From assembly GCF_014529945.1 (NCBI RefSeq), contig NZ_JACVFB010000003.1, positions 124,001 to 188,000 on the forward strand: 64,000 nucleotides of DNA. Direction: 5' to 3'. The notes beneath the pieces are model-generated. The model was not told where the DNA came from. It ran no database searches and saw only the letters and a program-made list of their open reading frames with translations. Every line of letters starts with the position of its first letter. Position 1 is the stretch's first letter. The DNA comes from Chitinophaga varians. GTDB lineage: Bacteria; Bacteroidota; Bacteroidia; Chitinophagales; Chitinophagaceae. The translations under genes and the position numbers were made by a program. Positions 52,140 through 59,983 of this stretch are shown here, one piece after another.

Positions 52140-53342
52140 ATGACGACCGGCTCGGTGCTGACCCGCATTTACCAGGACCATCTCCGGTTACTGGCATCCA
52201 AAACTTATGACCCCTATTTGGCAGAAAGCCTCTTCAAAGGGCCCTGGGGTGTCTTGCTCTACCTTTTTTATTACGAGAGATATGTAGACAATAGTGCCCC
52301 CTGTGCCGGCAGCTGGTTACAACAGTTATACAGTGCGCTACAGCCGCAGCCTGTGGCCGGCTATTCGTACTGTAATGGCACCACGGGTCCGTTCTGGTTA
52401 CTGCACCATCTGCATAAACATCATTTTCTTGATATCGATGTCGAAGGATTGGCTGACGGTTATATTCCCGCCGCCATTGCGGAAAGTGAACAGTGTCTAT
52501 CAACCAAAAACTTCGATTTCCTTCATGGCAGCGCCGGTATCTGTCATCATCTGCTCGACTATACGCATAGGCAGGCTGTTCGTATGCATCTGGAAAAATT
52601 TGTAACCGCTTTATCAGCCGCCAGCAGCATGACCAGCCATGGCCGCAGCCTTCCGGTATTTGTGTTGTTTGAAACACCTGTAGCATCCGGTGTGGACACT
52701 TTCAGTCTGGCACACGGCACCTGTAGCCTGTTGATACTGCTGTCACGGGCGTACGTTGCCGGTATAGCCCCGGACACCTGCCGGCAGTTGATCCGGGAGT
52801 GCATCGATTTTATGTGGCATCACCAGAACCCCCGTCAACCGGATACGCCCCATGCCTTGTTTCCCGGCATCCTCGACGGACGGGCGCCGTACAGCCGCCT
52901 GTCATGGTGCTATGGTGATTTTAATGTAGCGTTGGCGTTATGGCACTGTGGCAAAACATTGCAGGAACCCGTCTGGCAGCAGCAGGCATTAGAGGTGATG
53001 CATTATACCCTGCGGCGGGACACCGACTCAACAGCCGGCATCGTAGACGCCTGCCTATGCCATGGTTCCGCCGGTATCGCGGCCTTTTATCGCCGCTTCT
53101 GGCAGGAAACCGGCGAGACCGCCTTCCGGACCGCGGCGGAGCACTGGCATCAGCATACCCTGCAAAAAGTGGTGTTCTCCGACCAACCCGGCATTTACGG
53201 CATCCGCGGCTGGGAAGGAATAGACAAACAATGGGAATATTGCTGGGACCTGCTGGATGGCAGCAGTGGCATCGGCCTATCCCTGCTATCGCATACGCTC
53301 GACACTCCGCTGGCCTGGGATGAGGCTTTCCTGCTGTCCTGA
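52140..53342 (+). CDS. LanC-like lanthionine synthetase (cyclase)
   Basis: A 400-residue zinc cyclase that joins Cys thiols to dehydrated Ser/Thr. The helical-toroid repeats are present (FLHGSAGICHHLLDY, FSLAHGTCSLLILLSRAY, DLLDGSSGIGLSLLSH). All three zinc ligands are visible: Cys in LSWCYGDFNVALAL, and Cys-His in DACLCHGSAGIAAFY. The start MTTGSVLTRIYQDHL at 52140 is chosen because the earlier in-frame ATG at 52089 would place coding sequence across the hairpin; upstream codons to 51963 overlap precursor 2. It is the only modifying enzyme beside the precursors. Confidence 0.93.
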   Translation: MTTGSVLTRIYQDHLRLLASKTYDPYLAESLFKGPWGVLLYLFYYERYVDNSAPCAGSWLQQLYSALQPQPVAGYSYCNGTTGPFWLLHHLHKHHFLDIDVEGLADGYIPAAIAESEQCLSTKNFDFLHGSAGICHHLLDYTHRQAVRMHLEKFVTALSAASSMTSHGRSLPVFVLFETPVASGVDTFSLAHGTCSLLILLSRAYVAGIAPDTCRQLIRECIDFMWHHQNPRQPDTPHALFPGILDGRAPYSRLSWCYGDFNVALALWHCGKTLQEPVWQQQALEVMHYTLRRDTDSTAGIVDACLCHGSAGIAAFYRRFWQETGETAFRTAAEHWHQHTLQKVVFSDQPGIYGIRGWEGIDKQWEYCWDLLDGSSGIGLSLLSHTLDTPLAWDEAFLLS

Positions 53343-53347
53343 TATAA

Positions 53348-53368
53348 TTCACTTTTATAATAAGTGAA
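53348..53368 (+). terminator. Weak hairpin after lanC
   Basis: TTCACTT (53348-53354) and AAGTGAA (53362-53368) form a 7-bp A+T-rich stem 5 bases past the lanC stop, followed by ATATTATTAG. A weak terminator at best. Confidence 0.35.
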
Positions 53369-53431
53369 ATATTATTAGTTTACATTTTTCAGAAATTAAC
53401 GCATCTTGCAACCTTACCCACCGTTTTTACC

Positions 53432-54880
53432 TTGGAAGAACTGATACAAACCAAAGAACAACCATCACCGCAGAAGCTCAAGAGAGGCCTGCAAAACAGA
53501 CACATTCAACTGATTGCACTGGGCGGCGCTATTGGCACCGGCCTGTTTCTGGGTATAGGTCCCGCCGCTGTACTGGCCGGCCCTTCTGTTATCCTTGGAT
53601 ATGCTATGGCGGGCGTTATCGCCTTCTTCATCATGCGCCAGCTGGGCGAAATGGTCGTGGAAGAACCGGTGTCCGGCAGCTTCAGCCACTTTGCCTATAA
53701 ATACTGGGGCTCTTTCGCAGGCTTCGCCTCCGGCTGGAATTACTGGATACTGTATATTCTGGTGAGCATGTCCGAACTGACTGCCATCGGTGTATATGTG
53801 CATTTCTGGTGGCCGGAAGTACCCCTGTGGGCTTCCAGTCTGTTCTTTTTTGTGGCTATCAATGCACTGAACCTCAGCTCTGTGAAAGTATACGGGGAAG
53901 CGGAATTCTGGTTCTCCATTGTAAAGGTGATCGCTATTATCTCCATGATCGTTTTCGGGGTATACCTGTTGGTGAGTGGTAGCGGTGGCGCACAGGCCAG
54001 CGTGGAAAACCTCTGGAACGACGGCGGCTTCTTCCCGAAAGGCCTGCTCGACAAAGGCGCTGACGGCAAATACCAGGGCCTCTTTGCGGCCATCGCGATG
54101 ATCATGTTCTCTTTCGGTGGACTGGAGCTGATCGGCATTACGGCCGCGGAAGCCGACAAACCGGAGAAAACCATCCCCAAAGCCACCAACCAGGTCATCT
54201 ACCGTATCCTTATTTTCTACGTAGGTGCGCTGATCATCCTGTTCTCACTGTCTCCCTGGAAAAGCATTACGACAGACAGCAGCCCGTTTGTAATGGTATT
54301 TGAAAGCCTGAAAGGATTTGAATTTACCCTCTTCGGCAAAACCATTTATTTCACCAGCCTGATCGCCAATGTGCTGAACCTCATTGTGCTCACGGCTGCC
54401 CTGTCGGTATATAACAGCTGCGTATATAGCAACAGCCGCATGCTGTACGGTCTTGCCCAGCAAGGTAACGCACCGGCTTTTTTATCGCACCTCAACAAAA
54501 ACCACGTACCCGTGAAAGCCACGCTGGTATCGGCTTTGTTTGCCGCTATCTGTATTGTGGTCAATAAACTGATACCGGAACAGGCATTGGAAGTGCTCAT
54601 GTCGCTGGTGGTGTCTGCCCTGATCATCAACTGGATCATGATCAGCGTGGTACACCTGAAGTTCAGGCACCAGAAGAAACTGGAACAACTGCCTACCAGG
54701 TTCCCTTCGTTCATCTACCCCCTATCCAACTATATCTGTCTGGTATTTCTTGTGGGTATTTTGGTACTGATGTGGATTACCGGTATGAAACTGCCGGTAG
54801 AAATGATTCCCATATGGCTGGTATTCCTGTATATCTGCTACGCCATCTTAAAAAGAAACAGCAACACGCAGGTGGCCTAA
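53432..54880 (+). CDS. Amino-acid permease (APC family)
   Basis: A 482-residue inner-membrane permease with 12 helices. The first helix region is LQNRHIQLIALGGAIGTGLF with the GAIGTGLFLG substrate motif, followed by GEMVVEEPVSGSFSHFAYKY and FASGWNYWILYILVSMSELT, characteristic of the AroP/CycA/GabP-type amino-acid transporter branch. The start is TTG at 53432; no ATG lies near the N-terminus in frame, and the charged opening EELIQTKEQPSPQKLKRGLQ fits the family. It is a single gene ending at a good terminator. Which amino acid it carries cannot be read. Confidence 0.93.
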   Translation: MEELIQTKEQPSPQKLKRGLQNRHIQLIALGGAIGTGLFLGIGPAAVLAGPSVILGYAMAGVIAFFIMRQLGEMVVEEPVSGSFSHFAYKYWGSFAGFASGWNYWILYILVSMSELTAIGVYVHFWWPEVPLWASSLFFFVAINALNLSSVKVYGEAEFWFSIVKVIAIISMIVFGVYLLVSGSGGAQASVENLWNDGGFFPKGLLDKGADGKYQGLFAAIAMIMFSFGGLELIGITAAEADKPEKTIPKATNQVIYRILIFYVGALIILFSLSPWKSITTDSSPFVMVFESLKGFEFTLFGKTIYFTSLIANVLNLIVLTAALSVYNSCVYSNSRMLYGLAQQGNAPAFLSHLNKNHVPVKATLVSALFAAICIVVNKLIPEQALEVLMSLVVSALIINWIMISVVHLKFRHQKKLEQLPTRFPSFIYPLSNYICLVFLVGILVLMWITGMKLPVEMIPIWLVFLYICYAILKRNSNTQVA

Positions 54881-54906
54881 GCCCTGCCTATCGATAAAAA
54901 ATACAA

Positions 54907-54945
54907 CGGCCGTCAACGGGATATTCCGCTGACGGCCGCTTTATT
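54907..54945 (+). terminator. Terminator of the permease gene
   Basis: CGGCCGTCA (54907-54915) and TGACGGCCG (54930-54938) form a 9-bp stem, extended inward by CGG/CCG after one mismatch, followed by CTTTATTT. Confidence 0.8.
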
Positions 54946-54966
54946 TCCGGCAGGATTTTTCACGCA

Positions 54967-55746
54967 TCACTCCCCCTCAAATCTTCCGATATACCGCATC
55001 CCCAGCGCAGCACTGATTCTCAGCCCGTCTATGGCTGAACCTTTACGTGCTACCAAATCCAAAAGAGCATTGGCGGTAGCTGATATATCCATCTTATCCA
55101 CTTTTAAAATCATGTCTTCTGCAATGCTAAAATCTTCTACCTGTGTGATAATCATCTCATCCAGTTTCTCCTTTCTGTCGTTATAATACAGGTTTACTTT
55201 GATGACCTCTTCTTTATTGATGCCTGTTGCTTTGATGATAGCTTTTGCATCGCCCATAAAATCCACCACCTGCTCTGATAGTGTCTCTCTTTCACCTACC
55301 CATAAATGATGGACTTCAGCGCTGTTGGCTGTAACGCTGCCTACCTTTCCCAGATAATCGACAAGGCTTGTTTTAGTGGCATTCTTTGCATTTAGATTTT
55401 TGTCTTCATAAGCAATGACCACATTCACGTTATTGGGCAGTTGCTTCTTCCACAGCTTTTCAAGCGCTGCTTTATCTGTTAGTGTATCATGGGCGACAGT
55501 AGTCACTTCTACAAAATGGTCATAATACCTGACGATGATAGCATCTTCATCATAGAAGTCTATCCCTATTTCTTCACAGAACGCACATCTTAATGCCGGA
55601 TCCGGCATGGAGGCGTCTACGTCCTCTTTTGCAGGCAGCCCGTTGTCATAAACAGCCCAGGCTGCCAGATATTCCTTTTGGTCCAAATACTTTTCAAGTG
55701 CAGCTTCAGATTCAAAATTACCTGTCCAGATATGCATTTTCCCCAT
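54967..55746 (-). CDS. Imm22/DUF4284-like immunity protein
   Basis: A 259-residue cytoplasmic protein. The N-terminal ~120 residues follow the Imm22 pattern: HIWTGNFESEAALEKYLDQK, CAFCEEIGIDFYDEDAIIVR and YYDHF. The second half (KTSLVDYLGKVGSVTANSAE, VIKVNLYYNDRKEKLD) has no family I recognise. Codon use looks A+T richer than in the neighbours, a possible sign of transfer. The gene starts 11 bases after the stop of a secreted LamG/EEP phosphohydrolase gene, so both may share a message. Imm22 proteins normally protect against a polymorphic toxin; no typical toxin is in the window. Confidence 0.7.
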   Translation of the reverse strand: MGKMHIWTGNFESEAALEKYLDQKEYLAAWAVYDNGLPAKEDVDASMPDPALRCAFCEEIGIDFYDEDAIIVRYYDHFVEVTTVAHDTLTDKAALEKLWKKQLPNNVNVVIAYEDKNLNAKNATKTSLVDYLGKVGSVTANSAEVHHLWVGERETLSEQVVDFMGDAKAIIKATGINKEEVIKVNLYYNDRKEKLDEMIITQVEDFSIAEDMILKVDKMDISATANALLDLVARKGSAIDGLRISAALGMRYIGRFEGE

Positions 55747-55757
55747 GGCTATTTTTT

Positions 55758-57245
55758 TTAATTGATCTTAAACACCGTCACCAGCGCCGCATGGTCCGAT
55801 GGGTAACGCACCGGATGGGTGGTGATGGTAAAGGACCGGAGTGGTTGCAGTTTACTTCCTTTATAATAAATATAATCAATCCGGTCCTTAAATGCCTGGG
55901 GCAACATGGGGCTCCAGGTAATCCCCCTGTCTTTCAACGGATCGGGATGCAGGTACCTGTAGCTGTCTGTAAAACCGGCTTCCTGCATGATACGGCCCTG
56001 CGGAAAAGCCATCACGTAACCGCCGTTCAGGTGGCGCGTACTTTCTATCCAGTCGAGATGAGAGCCACTGTTAAAATCCCCGCAGAAGATGACGGGTATT
56101 TTATCTGCGTCTGCTGCCGGCTGCCGGATAGCCTTCAGGTTGTCTTTCAGCTGTGAGGCATTGACCCGCTCCATTTCCGCCAGTAGCGTATCCGGCAACG
56201 GCTGTTTTTTCTCCAGCAGCTCCCAGTAGTCCAGCGGATAGTTTAGCCAGTTAGTAATGAAAGCCACCTGCTGGTGTTCATTTAACCGGATATAGGCGCC
56301 GCCGTTGCAGAAAGGTTTAGCACCATCCAGTGTCTCCGCAATGGGGTAACGGCTCATGATGCTCAGATTGGTGCTGCGCAGGTAAAAATAATATCCCAGT
56401 GCGTCGGCAATCTTTTCTCCGGAGCCATAGGTTTCCTGCATGGAAACGATATCTGCGCCTGATTGACGGATGATGTCCACCACGCGTCGCGGACCGGCAC
56501 CCTTGCCGGTTTCATTGCCGCCATGATAGATGTTAAAGTTCATGACGGTCAGCAGCTTCCCTGCCGGCATCGCAGGGGCGGGTGCGGCCTTAAAGTAACG
56601 GACGTAGGAAGCGCGCACCTGCTGAGGGGACAGCACCGACTTGTACAGGGTCACTTCATCCAGTGCGCCATTGAAGGTATTCCATTCCTGCTGGTCGCCC
56701 GACGGGCGGCCGCCTGCAAAGAGGGTATCGGCCAGGGAGGCGGCAGGGAGGGCCGGCACATGGTATATCGCCACCTGCAGGCCATCGTAATAGAGGGCCG
56801 CTTCCTTTTTGGCAGCGTCATAACTATAGGTCAACTGGTGCCATTGCTGGTTACGGATACTTTGCCTTTGTGGGGTGGGGTAATACGTATAGCGGGCATT
56901 GTTATTCACCGTTTGCCAATACCAGGCCCCGTTGGCCTGTACGCCCAGTTCCCAGCCTTCACTGTTGCCGGTGGTGGCGGAAAGCAGCGCATAAGATGCA
57001 TCGTCGGGAGCGGCCTTTGCCCAGCACTGGGCGGTAAAAGACCCTTTATACGGTCCGGAAAAACCGGTCAACGGTACCGGGTGGCGCACCGCCACGTTGT
57101 TGTCAAGATTGAGCGCCGTGCCCTCCACACCGGCGCAGGTTTGCCAGGAAGGGTTCTTGTCAAATGATTGACGGTAGTCGGGCGATTGAGCGAAAAGGGC
57201 CACAGCAGACAGTCCCAAGGCTGCTGTCAGGAGAATCTTTTTCAT
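55758..57245 (-). CDS. Exported LamG plus endonuclease/exonuclease/phosphatase-family protein
   Basis: A 495-residue exported protein (MKKILLTAALGLSAVALFAQ). Residues about 25-215 form a LamG/concanavalin domain (YKGSFTAQCWAKAAPDDASY, FNGALDEVTLYKSVLSPQQV). Residues about 230-495 form a DNase I-like EEP domain with its metal and catalytic positions: TVMNFNIYHGG (Asn), DIVSMQETYG (Glu), VIFCGDFNSGSHLDW (GDFN) and the final SDHAALV (SDH). Such proteins may cleave phosphodiesters in nucleic acids, lipids or other compounds. First gene of a two-gene unit with the Imm22-like gene. Confidence 0.9.
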   Translation of the reverse strand: MKKILLTAALGLSAVALFAQSPDYRQSFDKNPSWQTCAGVEGTALNLDNNVAVRHPVPLTGFSGPYKGSFTAQCWAKAAPDDASYALLSATTGNSEGWELGVQANGAWYWQTVNNNARYTYYPTPQRQSIRNQQWHQLTYSYDAAKKEAALYYDGLQVAIYHVPALPAASLADTLFAGGRPSGDQQEWNTFNGALDEVTLYKSVLSPQQVRASYVRYFKAAPAPAMPAGKLLTVMNFNIYHGGNETGKGAGPRRVVDIIRQSGADIVSMQETYGSGEKIADALGYYFYLRSTNLSIMSRYPIAETLDGAKPFCNGGAYIRLNEHQQVAFITNWLNYPLDYWELLEKKQPLPDTLLAEMERVNASQLKDNLKAIRQPAADADKIPVIFCGDFNSGSHLDWIESTRHLNGGYVMAFPQGRIMQEAGFTDSYRYLHPDPLKDRGITWSPMLPQAFKDRIDYIYYKGSKLQPLRSFTITTHPVRYPSDHAALVTVFKIN

Positions 57246-57543
57246 TGTTCGTAGTTTTTACTCCGGATATGGCAACAAAATACAGGAAGACAGACAATTT
57301 TTCATTTTTTCCATAGGCAGTGTTGTTATGAGGAGGTGGTGGACAGCCATCGTATAGTCCTTTTGGTAAGCGATAAAAACAGCAAAAGTAACATCGGAAA
57401 AAGCCCGCCAATCGCCCAAAAACATCAGATACAGTGTACTTTTTTTTTATGTGAAAAATAGTTTTCGTACAGGGATAACATTTTATTTCAAACAATCGGG
57501 AATCGGCGCTTGTTGTAGCCTATACTGGTGTTTACCGGACCAA

Positions 57544-57551
57544 TACCTTTG
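57544..57551 (+). promoter_or_regulatory. Candidate -7 element of the Ntn hydrolase gene
   Basis: TACCTTTG matches TAnnTTTG 28 bases ahead of the ATG at 57579; no clear -33 is seen at 19-21 bp. Confidence 0.35.
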
Positions 57552-57578
57552 ATTTATTCACACCCCAATAACATTGCA

Positions 57579-58661
57579 ATGAAAACCGGATTATTTAAAA
57601 CCCTGTGTTATTCCCTCGGTATTTCGCTGTTGGCCTCTCCTATCACCGTTCCGGCCTGTACAGGTATTCAGCTGAGGGCAAGAGACGGCGCCGTGATCTG
57701 CGCCCGTACTTTGGAATTTTACAACGACCTGCAAGCCCAGGTAGTCGTTTACCCCAGAAACTATCCATTCAACGCCGTTAGTCCCGGTGGCGCCAATAAA
57801 GGGCTGTACTGGAAAGCCCGGTACGCCATTGTAGGCATCAACTCCATGGGCAAAGATGCTATCGCTGACGGCATGAACGAAAAAGGCCTGGCAGTAGGCA
57901 TGTACTATTTGCCCGGATACGCGAGCTACATGAACGTTTCGCCCAAGAAAATCGCCAAATCGCTCAGCTCTACCGACGTATCTGCGTGGCTGTTGTCCAA
58001 CTTCGCCACCGTAGATCAGGTAAAGAAGGCGGTAGACAGCGGCATTCTGATCAACAAAGGCATTCCCCTGTATGTCAATGGCGGCATTCCTTTCCCGCTG
58101 CATTACAGCGTACACGACGCAGAGGGCAAGTCGCTGGTGATAGAATGCGTAAACGGGAAGCTGTACAGCTATTACAACCCGTTAGGGGTATTAACCAACT
58201 CCCCTACGTTCGATTGGCACCTCGCCAACCTGCAACAGTATCTGAACTCCCGCCCTTCCGATAACTGCGTAAAAATGGGCGAAGATACTATCCGTTCGTT
58301 CGGACCAGGCAATGGGCTGGTAGGCATCCCCGGCGACTTTACGCCTTCCTCCCGCTTTGTACGCGCCGTAGCGTATACCCAGAGCCTCGATCCATCCCCT
58401 ACGGCAGATGAGGCAGTGACGCAGGCCTTCCAGATCCTCAACGCCTTTGATATCCCCAAGGGGGTGATCAAAGACCGCGCGCATCCCGGCAACAACGTAT
58501 ATACGCTGTGGACCTCCGCCAATGACCTTAAAAACAAACGGCTCTATTTCCATACCGTCAACAACAGGACCCTGCACATGATTGACCTCATGAAGTATGT
58601 TAACACCGATAAGGTGCTCTTCTTCCCGATGGACGATCCCATGGAAGTAGTCCAGAACTGA
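57579..58661 (+). CDS. Exported linear-amide C-N hydrolase (choloylglycine/penicillin V acylase family)
   Basis: A 360-residue Ntn hydrolase read from MKTGLFKTLCYSLGISLLAS; 17 further upstream codons lie across the candidate promoter. The signal peptide appears to end just before Cys in VPACTGIQLRARDG, so export itself would expose the catalytic N-terminal Cys. Other family positions are seen: Arg in ICARTLEF, then the DGMNEKGLAVGMYYLPGYAS block, Asn in GVLTNSPTFDWHLANLQQYL, and Arg/Glu-rich GIPGDFTPSSRFVRAV. Members cleave amide bonds in bile-salt conjugates, penicillin V or acyl-homoserine lactones. The substrate here is open; quorum-signal or N-acyl amino-acid cleavage is conceivable. Confidence 0.92.
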   Translation: MKTGLFKTLCYSLGISLLASPITVPACTGIQLRARDGAVICARTLEFYNDLQAQVVVYPRNYPFNAVSPGGANKGLYWKARYAIVGINSMGKDAIADGMNEKGLAVGMYYLPGYASYMNVSPKKIAKSLSSTDVSAWLLSNFATVDQVKKAVDSGILINKGIPLYVNGGIPFPLHYSVHDAEGKSLVIECVNGKLYSYYNPLGVLTNSPTFDWHLANLQQYLNSRPSDNCVKMGEDTIRSFGPGNGLVGIPGDFTPSSRFVRAVAYTQSLDPSPTADEAVTQAFQILNAFDIPKGVIKDRAHPGNNVYTLWTSANDLKNKRLYFHTVNNRTLHMIDLMKYVNTDKVLFFPMDDPMEVVQN

Positions 58662-58679
58662 CCCGGTTTTTATCGTGAT

Positions 58680-58727
58680 ATACTCCCGTGATCCTATTTT
58701 TATAGTAGATTGCGGGGGTATTTTTTT
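58680..58727 (+). terminator. Terminator of the Ntn hydrolase gene
   Basis: ATACTCCCG (58680-58688) pairs with CGGGGGTAT (58713-58721) with one G-U pair; the loop contains its own CTAT/ATAG helix; seven T residues (58721-58727) follow. Confidence 0.75.
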
Positions 58728-58738
58728 GCCATAGCGGC

Positions 58739-58778
58739 AACCGACTTTCTGACCAGATTTACCGACTAATGAACCTTT
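58739..58778. promoter_or_regulatory. 40-bp AraC-type control motif, copy 1
   Basis: AACCGACTTTCTGACCAGAT and the following 20 bases match 59871-59910 at 34 of 40 positions. It contains ACCGAC twice, 21 bp apart (two helical turns), as in AraC-family binding sites. It ends 61 bp before the AraC-family gene. Confidence 0.75.
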
Positions 58779-58839
58779 GATAACAGCATGGATAGGCTGA
58801 CCTTTGCCCTGTCCGAAAAACAGTACTGCGAACAGATAT

Positions 58840-59748
58840 ATGACACAACGGAAAGAACACGGAGGAATAATAAAACAGGCCGAATTCATTCGCAGCACCG
58901 GGCTGGAAGATCCACTAGGCATCGGGCTCTTTGTGTCTACCGATATTAACATGATAGCATACGATCATGTTAAATCCAATTTCCGGTCGGACTTTACCAG
59001 CATTTTGCTCATACAACAGGGAAAAATGCAGGGCAACCTGGACAGAAAGGTGTATCAGCTGGAAGCCAACGACCTGCTGCTGATTCCACCGCAGACCATG
59101 AAAAAATCAGTCGCTGTAGACAAATCCTGTATTATCTCCGGCCTGAATTTCACCCTCGATTTCCTGGTGGAGATAGGGTTACCGGCCACCAAAATGGAGT
59201 TGTACGACTATTTCACCTCGAAGTATTCTCCCCACTGGAAACTCTCTCCGTCAGACGCCCGGCTGATGCTTACCCATTTCAGGCAGGTAGCGGCCCGCAT
59301 AGAGGACATGAAAGCAAAACAACCTTTTGCCAAAGAGAAATTACAACATACGTTTCTGTTATTTCTTTATGAACTCGCCGCTCTCAGCACAAAATATACG
59401 GAGCTGATAAATCCGGCCGTGTCCAGAAAAGAAAGTCTTGTGATCCGCTTCACCAACCTGGTACAGGTGCATTTCAAATACCAGCGCAACGTGCAGCAAT
59501 ACGCAGAGCAGCTGTTCGTCACCGCCAAATACCTGACCGAAACCGTGAAAGAATTTACCGGTAAAAGTGCCGGTGAAGTCATTGATGATTATGTGGTGCT
59601 GGAAGCCAAAATGCTGCTCGACAATCCCAAACTCAGCGTGGCCGAGATTGCAGAGATCCTGCATTTCAGCGACCAGTCTTTTTTTGGAAAATATTTTAAA
59701 CGTCATACCGGATATTCCCCCAAAGCTTTCCGGGCATTGGGACAATGA
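58840..59748 (+). CDS. AraC-family transcriptional regulator
   Basis: A 302-residue regulator read from MTQRKEHGGIIKQAEFIRST (an ATG 12 codons earlier is possible). The N-terminal part is a cupin-like sensor (FTSILLIQQGKMQGNLDRKV, YQLEANDLLLIPPQTMKKS). The C-terminal ~100 residues form the two-helix-turn-helix domain: YAEQLFVTAKYLTETVKEFT, GKSAGEVIDDYVVLEAKMLL, then LSVAEIAEILHFSDQSFFGK and YFKRHTGYSPKAFR. It lies directly upstream of and in line with an RND efflux operon, and its own promoter shares a 40-bp motif with that of the operon. Confidence 0.95.
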   Translation: MTQRKEHGGIIKQAEFIRSTGLEDPLGIGLFVSTDINMIAYDHVKSNFRSDFTSILLIQQGKMQGNLDRKVYQLEANDLLLIPPQTMKKSVAVDKSCIISGLNFTLDFLVEIGLPATKMELYDYFTSKYSPHWKLSPSDARLMLTHFRQVAARIEDMKAKQPFAKEKLQHTFLLFLYELAALSTKYTELINPAVSRKESLVIRFTNLVQVHFKYQRNVQQYAEQLFVTAKYLTETVKEFTGKSAGEVIDDYVVLEAKMLLDNPKLSVAEIAEILHFSDQSFFGKYFKRHTGYSPKAFRALGQ

Positions 59749-59806
59749 ATGTTCCCCCTGAAAAATTCTTGTTACTAACAGTGTAACAGTTGTAGGTTTT
59801 AATTAC

Positions 59807-59838
59807 AGGCCGAAGCACTCCTGCTCCGGCCTTATTTT
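59807..59838 (+). terminator. Terminator of the AraC gene
   Basis: AGGCCG (59807-59812) with CGGCCT (59827-59832), extended by AGCA/TGCT inside, followed by TATTTT. Confidence 0.72.
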
Positions 59839-59870
59839 CGTATAGTCATTATAGTTATACTCCCAAAACA

Positions 59871-59910
59871 AACCGACATTCTGACCAGATTTCCCGATGT
59901 ATCAACCTTT
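59871..59910. promoter_or_regulatory. 40-bp AraC-type control motif, copy 2
   Basis: AACCGACATTCTGACCAGAT and the following 20 bases repeat the motif at 58739-58778 with six differences. It ends 73 bp before the RND adaptor start, so one regulator probably acts on both promoters. Confidence 0.75.
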
Positions 59911-59983
59911 TCCTGCCCCTGTACCGCAGCTAATTTTGTTGCGCGAAAACAATTTGTATTCACTCATTCTATAAAATAAGATT

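Noticed and set aside
58191..58952. 253-codon minus-strand frame
   Set aside because: Antisense to the Ntn hydrolase and AraC genes and spans a terminator.
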